From: Drechmeria coniospora | Lineage: Eukaryota > Ascomycota > Sordariomycetes > Hypocreales > Ophiocordycipitaceae | Assembly: GCF_001625195.1 (NCBI RefSeq) | Contig: NC_054389.1 | Span: 9,172,520 to 9,236,519, forward strand | DNA: 64,000 nt | Reading direction: 5' to 3' | Shown: positions 1-12,540 of the stretch, one piece after another | How positions within the stretch are numbered: the stretch's first letter is position 1 | Layout: each line of letters opens with the position of its first letter | The notes under the pieces: model-generated | Database searches by the model: none | Seen by the model: the letters and a program-made list of their open reading frames with translations, nothing else | What the model was told of the DNA's origin: nothing | Translations under genes and position numbers: made by a program

Positions 1-672
1 GTACAGCAAGCACATCATTCCTTATAAATGAATGGCTGCAGAGGGTAGCCCAGCCATCGATCATCCCTCCATCGCAGGACATGTACTGTATTGTACAGTA
101 CCTACAGTGATACTCCGTACAAGTACTTACATGCATATCATGACGTACAAGTGCAGTGTGTTGTCGGCAATTGGTCCAGCTTCTGAATGGAGCGTGTCGG
201 GGAACCGTTGCCTTGACTGCTTAAAGGCATCAACGGTACGAGATAATAGAACACGGTTGCAGATAGAGGTGCATGTACAGCATGTTCGAATGGCATCCAA
301 GAGTCTTGAGTAGTAGATTTAACTCAAATCCAACAAGTACTCCGTACGGAGTACTGAGTAATTATTTTACTTCGTACGGACTTGCACAACTACTTAAGTA
401 TGCGTGTTTTTGGCGGCTATCGATAAGCTCACTAGCAATTACATAAGCGTCCCGCAACCGACGCCCAAACGGGGAAATTTTATTGCAACCCATCCCGTCG
501 AGGAGCAACGTTAAAAGACAGGTACGGAGTATTTACTAGCATCATCGTCACAAATTCGATCCACCCGCATATCACGTACCGATCCTCTTCTAACCTCAGT
601 TGATTGACTTTCTTTCGGCGCTCCCATCCCTCCCAACTCCAACGGAAGCCCGCTTCAAACGTCGCCTCCAAA
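1..672. other. Left-edge spacer and TIM10 promoter
   Basis: No convincing coding region is seen. The stretch carries several copies of the GTAC-rich dispersed motif between about 85 and 370, including a perfect 20-bp palindrome at 336-355. The last 150 bp are presumably the TIM10 promoter and leader; no TATA box is obvious. Confidence 0.6.
336..355. repeat. Perfect 20-bp palindrome of the dispersed motif
   Basis: The sequence AGTACTCCGTACGGAGTACT equals its own reverse complement. It is two copies of the dispersed motif TACTCCGTAC meeting head to head. The same core recurs in most long spacers of this window. Confidence 0.85.
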
Positions 673-1039
673 ATGTCGTTCCTCGGAATGGGCCGCCAGC
701 AGCCCACCTCGGAGCAAAAGATTGCCGCCGTTGAGGGCGAAATGCGCATGATGGCTGACACCTACAACCGGTGAGCACATCTGCCTGGCTCTCGGATCCT
801 GGGGCTTGTCCCGTGAAAACCCGCCGCTGACAAAGGCGATGTGCAGCCTGCAACAGTCGTGCCAGAAGAAGTGCATCCCGACCGACTATCGCGAGGGCGA
901 GCTCAACAAGGGGGAATCCGTCTGCCTCGACCGTTGCACCGCAAAGTTCCTCGACACCTCGATGAAGGTCAGCGAGATTATGCAGCAGCAGGGCCAAGCC
1001 ATGGGAGCTTCATCTCAGCAGGGGGGCGGCATGTTTTAG
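673..1039 (+). CDS. TIM10: Mitochondrial import inner membrane translocase subunit Tim10
   Basis: Two exons, 673-770 and 847-1039, encode 96 residues. The 76-bp intron begins GTGAGC, contains CTGAC and ends GCAG. The protein shows the small-Tim twin CX3C signature: CQKKC near residue 38 and CLDRC near residue 63, flanking the family motif EGELNKGES. Small Tims form hexameric intermembrane-space chaperones (Tim9-Tim10) that guide hydrophobic carrier precursors to the TIM22 complex and beta-barrel precursors to SAM; the cysteines form disulfides through the Mia40 pathway. There is no cleavable presequence, as expected. The length matches the family. The start is the first ATG and opens with the usual MSFLG-type N-terminus. 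It is convergent with the STB6-like gene, 358 bp away. Confidence 0.95.
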
Positions 1040-1397
1040 CGCCAGCAAAAAGATAGCTAGTAGGTGATACGGAGCAATGGGTAAATATCCGATCAAGTCA
1101 GGAAAGGGACTTGGAAGGCATCGGGCAGGCACAAAACAGTGTACGAGTATAGAGGATGCAGCCTTGCTAGGATGGAGCAAGAGTACGGGGACCATGAATT
1201 GTATAAAATACGTAGCGGATCGACTACACCATGACGAAGAGACGCATCTCTCCTGGAGCTCATCAATCATCCTTGCTCGAGATCCGGGCTGTCTCGTTTA
1301 TGCACTGCTGTCTTGAGGCGACGAACGATCTCGATGAGATGAACCACGGCAACTCCGCGTGAGATGCGCATTTTATCAAGCCTTTCCCCGTCAACCG
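1040..1397. other. Convergent 3' spacer between TIM10 and the STB6-like gene
   Basis: Only 358 bp separate the two stop codons. No gene is seen; it must hold both 3' untranslated regions and both polyadenylation regions. Confidence 0.6.
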
Positions 1398-4103
1398 CTA
1401 CTCTACCGAACGCGTGATCTGGGGTCCCGTGCCTATGCCCGTCACTGACCTGACCAACCAGTGCAGCCAGCTTTCCGTCTCGAGCAGCGTTTTCAGTTCC
1501 ACGGCGCGCTTTTCAACGTCCTCCACCTGCCGCTCAAAGTTTTGAATGCCGTCCTCGACATCGTTGACCTTTTGCACGAGGCTGTCAATCTCGTAGTCGA
1601 GTCGCGCCACGAGCAACTCGATTTCTCGGACGCTTTCCGTGAGGCTGACCCGCTCCATGGCAAGAAGCTCGTCTGAGTTGTATCGCACTTTTCGACACGC
1701 CTCGCTGAGTTGCTGGTAGACGCCCTTGAGCTCCGTCTTGTCCTTCTCATACCTTTCGTTCAGCGCCTCCACGTTCTTGAGCTTCTCCTCCACCCATGGC
1801 CCTACCCCATGCACAATATCATCGATGAGCCGAGCGAGATGTGCCGCCTCTTCCGCACGAGCCGCGAAGCATCCAACCCCGCCCGTCGTGTCCATAATGT
1901 CGACAATTTCATCCCATCCAAGGACAGCTTGCTCAGCATCGCCAAACGACATTCGACGTCCCCACCGATTCTCGTTGCTGATGTGCTTGTGCGCAATGTC
2001 AAGGACGCCGCAGCTGCGCCTCCTCGACAGCATGCTTGGCTTCGCCTCCGACATGCCCTCTTCCTGGAGTCGAGCGTCTTGCACGTCCTTGTCATCCACC
2101 GCGGGTACTTCGGGCACCGCATTCTTGCTGGCTTCGGAACCAACCTGTTCCAGCGTGTTCTCCTGGTCCGACAATGCTATGCTGTCATCAATCGGCCGCC
2201 GCTTTCCCGACCTCGGGTCCAAGACGCCGGCCGCTGCGTCGCGAGAGTCGTCCGACAGCCCCTGGGATAGATCCAAGTCCCCTCGTCGGATGGCAGTCAG
2301 GTATTCTTCCGGTTTGTTTTTCCACGTGAACGTCCTTCCAAGAGCTGCAGGCGGAGAAGCCATGCCGGAATGTTGTGATGCGCCGGGCGGGATGTGGCTC
2401 GCAAACCCGTTCTCCGCAGCAAAGTCTTCCTTGGTGGACACGGTTTGGCGACTGGCATGACCTCGCCTCCCGCCACCAACGGCATCCTTGATGCGACCCA
2501 GGCCTGAACGCGCATCGCTCATCTTCCCAGCCACGCTCTTGAAGACGGCCCTTTTAAGAGCATCGCGATCGCCAGGGCCGTCTGCCGCAACGTTGGTCGC
2601 TGAACCTGGCGGAAACGACGAATAGACAGGAGCGGTTTCATCTTTCCTCACCTCCGACTCCTCTTCCGGAGAAAGCAACTGTGCAATCTCGGGGGCGACG
2701 GGTCCCAGGTCCTCTTGACCGTGGTCGGAGCGGTCCGCTGTCCATGATCGACGAGGCTTTCCATGCCACAACCACTTTGGCCGTTCGCCATAGGCTAGAC
2801 TGGCAAACCGGTCAATGTCCAACGTCTCAATATCAGCAAGGCCACCTTTGTCCTTGCCGGAGACCATGTCCATGACCATCTCGCCTCGCCTGCCGCCTAT
2901 TTCGGTCACGGTAGACTTGACGGCTTTCTGCACGCGCCAACCGTCCCCCGCCGCTGCCTTGGCTGTTGCCGTATGGAGCCTGAAGAGCGTCTGGCGATCC
3001 AAACGTCGAGTCTTTTCAAGCTTCTGCTGCTTCTGAAAGTAGGCCACTCCTCGCTTGGTGCATTCTATGTCGAAAACGTCTTTGGAGACTGGGGCCCCAT
3101 ACCAATGAAGTCGATTTCGTGCCCCCATGAGCATCCCCAGCAGGGCAGCCACGGTTGATGGTCCTAGTATACCATCTGTGGGCTCGAAGTTGTAATGCTC
3201 CGCGCCGACCTCGGTCCACCAATTTCCAATCGCGGTCTCAGTCACGTCACATAGAAGCCCGTCTATGTACTCATGACCTAGCTTCTCAAACATGTAAAGG
3301 GCGACCTGACACAATTTGATAAGCTCCACAACAGATTGATGGAACGAAATCCTGTCGCTAGTTTTATACAGCTGCTGGAACTTGGCCTGAGTCGCCTCCG
3401 TGGGGTCCACGAGGGCCAAGCCAGAGCGGCCAGAGCAGGACAGGCGTTTCAGGTTCTCGTTGATGATGAACAACTGCCGATGCTTTCGCACGTCTCCATC
3501 GGGAACGGGGATGACGGTAAGGGCAGAGGGGAAGCTGCTCAGATTTGCAACCAGTAGCTCTCCGAGATGCGTCTCCTTCGGCCGGGCGTGGTGTTGGTGC
3601 GCAGCCTTGAAGTAGACTCGTAGCCTTGGAGACCAGAGGTCCTCATCCTCAGGAACAGCCAGGACTCCGACGATGATGGAATGGGCCTCATCTCCGGTGT
3701 AGGTTGCGATGACAAGGGTAGGAGATTGCCTGGAGCAAGCCCATTGTTCGACGATGTACAATTCGAATCCTCGAAGGACGCTTCGACGCTCGAGGACCGC
3801 AACATGTGGATCGTCCTCGAGGAACCTATGCCACCAGCGTCAGCATACCTTCCGCCTGAAATGCGCGCCCGAAAAACCGCACCTGAAGGCAACTGGGTCG
3901 GGTAAGACAATGTTCCGCCATGTGATGGCAGGGCCAGGCGATGACGAGACCACGCGATCATTCACCGGCCTTTCCAGATGTGTCGACGTCCCATCCGCGG
4001 GAGCCGGCCTCAATGAGGGCTGGGCGGATCCCTTGCGATAAAGGAGAGGCTCATCCTCTCGACGAAGTCTGCCTTCCTGGGACAGGGGAGGCATGAGACT
4101 CAT
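1398..4103 (-). CDS. STB6-like Sin3-binding protein
   Basis: Two exons on the minus strand, 4103-3883 and 3825-1398, encode 882 residues. The 57-bp intron has GT..AG ends. The splice joins LPDPVAFR to FLEDDP, which restores the conserved N-terminal block of fungal STB6/STB2-type Sin3-binding proteins (LPDPVAF, then ...VLRGFELYIVEQWACSR). This N-terminal domain spans about residues 60-330. The middle is long and low in complexity. The C-terminal 120 residues are a predicted coiled coil rich in E, K and L heptads, followed by a short hydrophobic tail (WLHWLVRSVTG). In yeast the relatives bind the Sin3 histone-deacetylase corepressor; the role here is inferred from the family. The frame stays open upstream of 4103 but has no ATG there, so the Met at 4103 is chosen. 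Confidence 0.82.
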
Positions 4104-5068
4104 GGGTGATGTAGTGTCGTCTGCCGGTGCGGCAGTCGCGGATAAGCTAGGCGACGAGCATCCTTGGGATTCAGCAACAATGGCAGCCACCCAAAGGAGC
4201 TCGTCACGGCCGTGATTATATGCGCTGTGTGAATGGCACGCCGGTTACAGGCGCCTTGGTCATTTCACACGCGCGCAGGGTGGCGGAGAGGGCATGTGAT
4301 GCAAGAGGATGTGGCACAATGATGAAGGAGAGCCGATAGCGGGGTGTCGCGTTGAGCAACGAGGATATCGTATATCGGGTCCGTTTATGAAGCGGGGCTT
4401 TGGGACTACTGTACTTCCTTGTACTGTACTTACAGTACCGTACGGGGTACAAGCATTACTAAGTACTTGGTATTAAGTACGGTAATTAACCGAAGTGCTG
4501 TAAGTACAGTACGGAGTACTACTTGTAGGTACGTGGCCGACACTGCACCCACGTACAAGTGTACTACAGTAGGTACCTGGTCGTTGCGGATTCTCTGTAT
4601 TACTTACAGTACATGTTCAGTACGGAGTACAGGTAGCGTTTGCTCTGTTGCTCAAGTATTGTAGGTGCAGTGGTCCTGCGTACTAGGTATACTTGAGTAA
4701 GTACAGTTTGCGGCAGTGCTTGTTCTGCTTACATGCATACTGCTAATTTCACCGCATACGGTTAATTGTATGGCTTTGATTCAGTCATATCAGCCACATG
4801 GGCGGCCACTTATCGATAGCGGAGAACGGTTGTCACCACCCATACCTTCTACCGAGCACCTACATACAGTACACCGACTCTCTGACTCCTTCGACGACGA
4901 CCTAGTCTTTCCGCCCCCTACCTCGAACCATTTGCCCTGTCGCTCGATGCCGACCCGATATACCCAGAGATTACTGTTCTAAACCAATGACTTAACGCGA
5001 ATCTATAGGAAAATATCAATCGTTTGTTTTGTGTGACCTCGCCTAGGTCGCTCGTATGTGCCACTGCC
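4104..5068. other. Divergent promoter region with dense GTAC motif cluster
   Basis: No gene is seen. About 4405-4735 is packed with the dispersed motif family (TACTTGTA, GTACAGTAC, TACGGAGTAC, AAGTACTT). The region separates the divergent STB6-like and RMD5 genes and so contains both promoters. Confidence 0.7.
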
Positions 5069-6473
5069 ATGGCTGGGGCTGAAGACTCGCCATTCCCGCC
5101 GCTTCTTAACGAGCTGGCCCGTGTTCGAAGATCGAATCTCACGGCGGCGATCGGAGATGTGGACAAGATCATAGGCCTCCTGATGGCTGCGCGGGATCAA
5201 GTCGCTGCTGGTACGCTAACCCCATCATGGTTGAGTCTTCAGCACCGTCACTAACCGTTGAAAGATGACGACGCCCACAAGATCGGCATGGCGATGACGA
5301 CGCTTCAGAATCCCGTCAAGGCTCAGTTGGAAGCCATAAACAATGATCTGAAGGAGGTCACCAAGGCCCAGAAGGCCTTTGGCAAAGCACTCGACAAGGT
5401 CCGTGATTCTGACCAAAGGCATCTGGTGGTGACGACGACGCTGACTCTAGCAGGCTCTCCCACAGCGAGACCTCCCCATGGAGACGGACGCGATGGCGGA
5501 TCATCCAGCACTCATAAACCGGGCCCTGGCCATGCATCTCCTACGCGAGGGCCAATTCTCAGTCGCCTCTACATTTCTACGAGAGGAGCAGCAACAGCGG
5601 GAGCAGAAGGAAACAGCGACCATGTCCCAACTCCTGCAACGAAGGGACGAAGATGGCGACAACAGCATGACCAAGGACGACGAAGGCGATGCCGAAATGC
5701 AAAGCCTGCATTCCGAAGACTTGCAGGACAAGTTTTCTGAAATGTACAGCATCCTGGCGGAACTGAAGCAGCGAAACCTCACTCCGGCAATACGATGGGC
5801 TCGGCTCAACAACGGCAGGCTGGAAGGTAAGGGAAGCAACCTCGAGTTTGAACTGTGCAAGCTGCAGTACATATGGCTCTTCAAGGGTCATGCTCAGAAC
5901 GGCCTGCCAGACGACAGCAGCAACGGGAAGCTTGGCGCGCTGGCGTATGCCCAGAAGCACTTTGCCCCTTTTCAGAGACGGCACCTAAAGGAGATTCAGC
6001 AACTCATCTGCGCAATGCTATTTGCCCCCAACATCGAATCGTCACCCTACCGGCACATCTTCGAAATCAACTCGGCGTTCGAAGACGTCGCCACATCCTT
6101 CACCCGTGAATTCTGCTCGCTGCTCGGCCTAGCCGCCGAATCGCCGCTGTACGTGGCTGTCACGGCAGGATCTATCGCGTTACCGCGCCTAATAAAATAC
6201 ACGACCTACATGAAGGAGAAGAAGACGGAGTGGACGACGGAGAATGAGCTCGCGTTTGAGACGCCCCTTCCGGAATCCATGATATACCACCCCATCTTCG
6301 TATGTCCCGTCAGCAAGGAGCAGACAACCGAGTCGAATCCTGCCATGATGCTCCCGTGCGGACACGTCATCTGCCGCGACAGCCTGCACAGAATAGCGAA
6401 AGGCTCTCGCTACAAATGTCCTTATTGTCCGACCGAGGGACATTTGCGGGATGCCACGATGATAACCCTCTGA
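5069..6473 (+). CDS. RMD5: GID/CTLH E3 ubiquitin ligase RING subunit Rmd5 (Gid2)
   Basis: Three exons, 5069-5210, 5265-5398 and 5454-6473, encode 431 residues. Both introns have GT..AG ends, and CTAAC lies before the first acceptor. A second in-frame acceptor at 5465 would remove four residues. After a helical N-terminus comes a LisH-like segment (HPALINRALAMHLLREGQF), a CTLH/CRA region with LTPAIRWARLNNGRLEGKGS, and a C-terminal degenerate RING beginning CPVSKEQTTESNPAMMLPCGH and ending KCPYCP. This Rmd5-type RING has no complete second zinc site and works as a heterodimer with the Gid9/Fyv10 partner. The complex marks gluconeogenic enzymes for degradation by the N-degron pathway. An in-frame ATG at 5024 could add 15 residues; 5069 is preferred because it matches the domain start better. 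Confidence 0.92.
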
Positions 6474-7468
6474 GCAGCGCGCCTGGTCTCTCACGAGAAC
6501 ATATCCCCTCCCTTGTGTGTCAAGTACACTGTGTATTACATACTTGTTTTATCGAGCTCGCATTTTCAGCAGCTCGCATTTGCTGGAGCGCGAGGTGCTT
6601 AGGGGCCATGGTGAAGTCTCAGCGACGCCAAGCAACGTGCTCGGCTTGGATTGTAGGCAACAGCGGAATTATTTCGACACATTTTCACGCCTGACTTGGG
6701 AAGTATTCTCTTGAACGTGGAGCTATGGGTGGACAGCACGGCCTGCACTCCGTAATCCGTACGTGAATCGTGACTTGGGTCGAACACTTACCATCGACTT
6801 GGTCTCAAGTCGCAACTGCTTGTACAAGGGAGGGCTGCATGTCCGAGCACAACCACTGCTGTAGTCATGCGACGCAGAAGGACAACAAAAGTAGGCATAA
6901 GTGAGCACGAATGCTGTTTGATTCTCATTCAAGGGAGCGAAATCTACACCTAAGGAAATGGGAAGCAAAGTATAGTCCCGAATTCCTAGACACGTTTTCC
7001 AACATCCCCGAGACGAGGGTCATTCAAGCGTCAAGCCCTAGCAAATGGCTGACGTACACTACTTTGTAAGCCTCTCCTCGACGCAGCTGAATCCACCTAC
7101 AGTGCATCCACCATCACTCCCGCACGCTGTCCGCTCATGGGGGCAAACACGTGCGAGTTTCGACATTAGTTCCATACCCGCATGTATGGAACGAAAGTAA
7201 AGGTGACGGGACCGCAACCGCAGACCTATGCTGCCGTAGCACGAACCATCATCCGGAAACAGCTCCACCGCGAGCTGGGGGTTAAAAAAATGCAAGGCGG
7301 AAACTGTTGTTGGGCGGCCAGTACTGCGAACCAGCGCTGTCGACAAGGCGCACCAAACAACAACAGTCCTTGTGGGAATCAATTGAGTTTTCTCCTCGTA
7401 AAATTCGTATCTTTGTACATTTGCAGATGTGCCAGAAATGCGACTGCGAGATTCAATGGAGATCCATT
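6474..7468. other. Convergent spacer between RMD5 and the UPF0658 gene
   Basis: A stretch of 995 bp with only short, unrecognised reading frames. It holds two 3' untranslated regions. No repeat or RNA gene was recognised. Confidence 0.6.
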
Positions 7469-8882
7469 TTAATCGATGGTCATCCGGCTCGGGAGCTGGG
7501 GCTTCACGTCGTGCAAGCTGATGGAGTGGGTGTCGGGCTTCTCCTCCACCCTTCGAGAATGTTGCAGGTGTGCCTTCAGGCCCTTGTCAAAGTTCTGGAG
7601 GCAAACGATGGCATTGGCGATGGTGAGAATGATTAGAAGGATGGTGATGACGGCAAAGGCGGTGAGGGACTTGCGCACGGCCTCGTAGGATGCCCGGTGG
7701 GCAGGCTGGTAGATGCGAACAAGCTTGAAGATGAAGTACGACAGGGCTCCGAGGTAGAGGATGATGGTGACAACCATGCCCAGCTTGTTCTCCTTGCGAG
7801 TGAAGTATGCGGCGGCTAGGAGGATACCGATGGTGATGGGAATCGTGGCAATCGTCAGGGCGAATTCGGGGTCGGACTTTTGGGCGACGACGACGACGAA
7901 TTGAATGATGAAACCGAGAAAGAAGAAGAAATCGAACTTGAGGAGGGCGATGTAGATCTGCCATCGCGTACGAAGTCAGTGGTGTCGTGGATGATTGCTA
8001 GGGAGTGGCCATGTTACGATACCTGGTAGTGGAGAAAGCGCTTCTTCATGCGGTAGTCGGCCCCGATGTTTTTGAGGATATCCCAGGCGAACTCTTGATA
8101 GAGCTTCCAGGCGATGAAGACCATGCACACGGTAGTGAGGGCGATGATGGCCGGTATGGCGATGAGGAAGGCCTTGACATCGCTCCAGAGGTCGGGGCCG
8201 GTGATGCCAGGGGCGAGAGCGTTGTACTCGGCGAGGATCGTGATGGCAGTCTGAATCTGGTCGACCTGAATGATGGTGTAGACGAGGAGGGCGAGGTTCG
8301 CGATGCAGACGCCGATGACCTGAATCGTGTTCTTCATCCGCAGCGCGTCCCAGACGACGACGAGCTCGTACAAGAAGCCGAAGATGAAGAGGGTGAGGAA
8401 GGTCGGGATGGTCTTGTACTGCGACTGGACCCTGTCGACGTTTTGATAGGGGCCGAGGCTCGTCTGAAACCTGGCAAAAACGTACCTGATGGATGGTCAG
8501 TCGGCTGGGGCAAAGAACTCGGGCCAAGGGCCAAGGGGAGGGGGTTCCGATGAGACGTACGACTCGAACGAGAGGCAGATGATGGCCTGGAGAGTGGTGA
8601 CGCCCATGAAGGTGGCCGACCACTTGGTCTTGAGAAAGGCCAACCTGTCGCGATGAACGCTGCGGGCGGGGGCGGAAGTGGGGAGGCCTTGTCGGTTCGC
8701 GTAGCCGTCGTGAAAGCCGCTGTTCAGATTGGCATTCTCCGCGTACGAGGGCTGCTGGTAGACGGGTTGCGGAGAGGGCGTCGACGGTTGGCCGTACGCC
8801 TGGCCGTAGTCTTGGCCGTATTCGCCGCCATGATGGCCGTACGCTGGGCTGGACGGTGCGTTGAACTGTGAGAAGCCCGGAT
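7469..8882 (-). CDS. UPF0658 family Golgi apparatus membrane protein (5' end unresolved)
   Basis: Minus-strand exons 8882-8561 (upper end uncertain), 8485-8023 and 7957-7469 join cleanly in frame through two GT..AG introns. The N-terminus is a Tyr/Gln/Pro-rich cytosolic tail (GEYGQDYGQAYGQPSTPSPQ). About seven hydrophobic segments follow, including one at ATFMGVTTLQAIICLSF, one at FLTLFIFGFLYELVVVWDAL and one near the C-terminus at SLTAFAVITILLIILTIA. The order and loops resemble the fungal UPF0658 Golgi membrane family, whose molecular role is unknown. The reading frame stays open up to 9084 but has no ATG there. A good acceptor (TGAGTGCAG) ends at 8883, so a 5' exon lying beyond it probably supplies the start. 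Product class is fairly sure; the start is not known. Confidence 0.75.
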
Positions 8883-11800
8883 CTGCACTCAGCAAAGACT
8901 TGCGAGATTCTAACCTGGTAGCCAGGGCGGGCAACTGGGGCGACTCCAACCGGGAGCCCACGGACGCGAGGGAACTCTTTTTGTTTTCGCGCTCTCCCCC
9001 CCGGCGAACAAGCGCAGGTGGCGGCGGCGGCGGCGGTGTTATGAAATGGAGAGGATGAGCGCTCAGGCGGCACGAGGCAGGCAAACGAGAGGCTTCGGCC
9101 GGTTCGAGGCGACGGGATGGCAGGCGACGAGGTCAGCAACGGTTCGGGTCGACGAGGCCGACGAGATGGGACGGCAGTGCAGACGGCTGTGGCGAAAAGG
9201 ATGGCGAAAACGAAGGTGAAATCGAGGGCGAAAGGGAGGATTCGAGGCCGCTGGCAGACAAGCCCGACGAGGCTGGAATAAAGCGGACGCGTTGATGGCG
9301 GTTGAGGTGGTGCGGTGGGCGGATCGGGTTGGGAGACGGATCAAGCATGGATCGAGAGAGAGGCGTCGGTGTTTCCGCAGAGGCGAGGGGAGGAGGATTT
9401 TGTCGGGGACTTGCGGCAGACCGCCAGTTGGATGAATGTGAAACACCATTGGATCGAAGGGCTGGTGGGGCGAGGGAGGAAAGGGAGGCGTGCGTTGAGT
9501 CGGAAGGCTGCCGAGCCCCCTCTGGAGGCTGGAAGGCACCAGGCGCTCTCCCGCGCCTACAGCCTGTAATTTAGTGCTGCGATTTGGCCACCAGGTACAT
9601 GTAAGTACTGTATGTGCATACAACGTAGCATGGCTCGGCTGGCGAGTTACAGGTACAACGTGGTAAGCTTTGGCTAGTCTTGGGCACTAACCAACCCGAA
9701 GGCGCTCTCCCAGGGGATGCGGCAGCGCGAAGGAAATTCTGCATGAGCACAGAAGAGTCGACCAATTACTGTTGCCTTGGTGCTTCGTGTGCTCTCCATC
9801 TCAGCATTACCAACTCGTACAGCATGTGCGTGCCATTGCTATCCTGCTGGTGTTTTTCTTCCAAAGTACTCCGTGCCACGAGCAGGTACCTAAGTACCAT
9901 CCGTTGTAGGGACGACGAGTAAGTGTACGGAGCACGGAGCACAAATACACCAGTATTAGTACATGTGCTCCATATCCGTATAGTAAGTACTTAAGTACAT
10001 GTACTTCGGCTTGCTGGTCAGCGAGGCTTGCCCATCCACTTGGGTGTTCCATATTTAAAACCGCTGACAGAAACCGACCATGTCCACTGCCATGACGACA
10101 GGCATCTGGTATTCATCCGAAGGTCCAACTGCATCGAAGCCGACAACAGCCTCAGACTCGCCAAAGCGTCCTACAGATGGGTCTGGGCGGTCGCGGCGCG
10201 TACACCTACGCTCGCGTCGTTCCTCCATGCTGGGCGTCTCTCTACTCCATTTCGCCATCTCTTCGCCTCGTCGGTAGGCAAGGGGCGAGAGGGTAGTGCA
10301 ATTGCCAAGCCGTGTCCGTTTCGCACAGTGCCGATTTTCACCGAATTTTTCCCTGGACGTCCCTGGCTTGGCTTTGAATGCTCGCAATCTCTATACCAGG
10401 ATGCGACGACGTGCCAAAGTGTACACCTGCAGTACCTACTTACAAGTAATATACACTTATCAATACCTCGGAAAGTGTATGGTTGCGATCAAGCATGATC
10501 CAAGAGCGAGCGTAGAGAGCAGACGCAACATTGGGCGTGTTGTGGTAATATTGCTTGCGAACACTTGTACCTGTACCTTTGCATGTAAGTATGAAAAAGT
10601 ATGCCGGCTGCGCATCTGCCCCTGCTGTTCATGTCACTCTGAATGCCCGTGATAAGTTGTGTGTCTGCCGTGTAACGTCAACGAAATGATCAATACGAGG
10701 AAGCTGCACCATCGGGCCGGATCGGTGACTGTTGCTGGGGTCGCGTTACTGTGCTCGATGAGGGTAGGAAATCATCTGTAATTACCAGGTATTACAAAGT
10801 AAATAGAGTGCGGAGTACGGAGCATGGCGTAGAGTACGGAGTATGACGAATTCATTCTACTAGCTCGTGTTCATGATGATATACTTACATGCAGTATACG
10901 GAGCACGGAGGACATGAACAGGACCCTACGAACTCGCCTACTAAAAAAGTATTCCATACTCCGTAATACATGTGCAGAACCTGAACATGCACCCGCATCT
11001 ATTCGCATGGACCTAGAGTACTATACGGTCCAAGGAGGGAGTTGTGGGCAATAGGTGTACAGCCTAGGCTGGCCCTTCCGGGGAACGGGAAGGCGCTGTA
11101 CTCCGTATTCCAATGCAGCACTCGTGCTTGTTGTTGTACCCCGACTTTTGCATCCGCGTGTGCTCATTCGGCGACGTGCAAATCATCATCGACTCGGTGC
11201 AGCAAGCCGACGTCCGAGAAGACATGACGTACATGCCAAGCGCATGCCAGTGTTTCAATCCAAGAAGACTGCGACGAGAAGAAAATCGGGAGGAATGTGC
11301 TCGTATCGTCGGGCACGGCCCACCGTTCTTGAAACTGTCATGTTCACGACCGTGCCCTATTGCGTTGGAATGCTTCAACGTGTCACAAGACTCGGCCGAC
11401 GTTGACATATTCCTTCTTTGTCCCCAGGTGGTGGTACAGTATGGAATACCCTGTAGTAATACCCCTGCACACACAAGTATTACTGTACAGTATATGTAAA
11501 TTAATACTCTGTACACTCAACTTGTCAGTTCCCTGCCAGTGTCGAAAAAGGTCTAGTCCAACGTCGTTGGTCGATGCTGACGCCTTTTGTGTAATTTTGG
11601 GCAAGACATCGAAGGCCAAACCATAATCAGCGTTCACGGCGATACCGTCTTTTCGACAAGTGGTACAGTAACTACAACATGAACTCCGTACTCGGCACCT
11701 ACTCGTAATAATTGTACTGCACCTGCAAAAGGGAGACGATGCGACGAAACCCGAGCACTCGAATTCTGCAACGGAATTTGGCAAGATGAAATCTGTGGCA

Positions 11801-12540
11801 GTGTACATTCATTTGCCTGCTCGTAGGTGTATGTGATGCATGCATGTAGCAGACGGATGCATTCGCATGATGTACTTGCTACTTCACAACTCGTTGCAAT
11901 AAACCTTCTCCGTACAGTAAGTAATAATACAGTACAGTCGACTCTCCAGCATGTAATTAATACAGGTACTTAACGTCATGTAGTACCTGACACACAACGC
12001 AAGTTAGTACTTACTACCTACCTACTAGGTACCTAGTACTTATATTATTACTGAGCACTGCACTAAATTGCACCATGAACCAGGCCATCGTTCCTCGGAG
12101 TTTGGCGCTAGTGAGCCAGCTATAGAGAACAAACTCCATTTCCACTAGCAGCGTCACGCAAAGCACAATGTACACGCACATTGTGCCACACCGCATGCCA
12201 TGCCACCTTCAGGTACAAGTACATGTACACCACTGAAGCTGTCAACCACAGTTCCAAATACCACCACCGATACCTGGCTGGCTACGGTACCTTACTTAGT
12301 AGGAACCTTACCTAGTAGTACTGTAGTGAGTGACCACTGTTCCTTGTCTGAGCCGAGGCTGCTCGTGAGGCGGACACAAAGTCTACCCACCATCCAACCT
12401 CCTTCGTTGGCTTGCCCTTTTTTTGCCCGCTCATCGTGCCCGTGGTCATTTCCGTCAGTGAACGCACACCCACCCTCAAGCTGATATTTGCGTACCTCGC
12501 CTCCAGACACGGCGCACCAACTCATCCTCGACGGATCACC
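8883..12540. other. Long motif-rich spacer
   Basis: About 3.6 kb between the UPF0658 protein and the amidase. The part nearest 8883-9600 probably contains the missing 5' exon and promoter of the UPF0658 gene. From about 9595 on, copies of the GTAC motif family are frequent, at about 9595-10000, 10420-10460, 10790-10990 and 11430-12060. Short reading frames here have no recognisable domains, unconvincing starts and no splice support. Confidence 0.6.

Noticed and set aside
1710..2460. Plus-strand frames of 186 and 244 codons inside the STB6-like gene
   Set aside because: They are antisense shadows of a well-supported coding frame and have no domain.
10055..10387. Overlapping frames on both strands near 10.1 kb
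   Set aside because: Charged low-complexity translations, no homology recognised, and both strands equally open.
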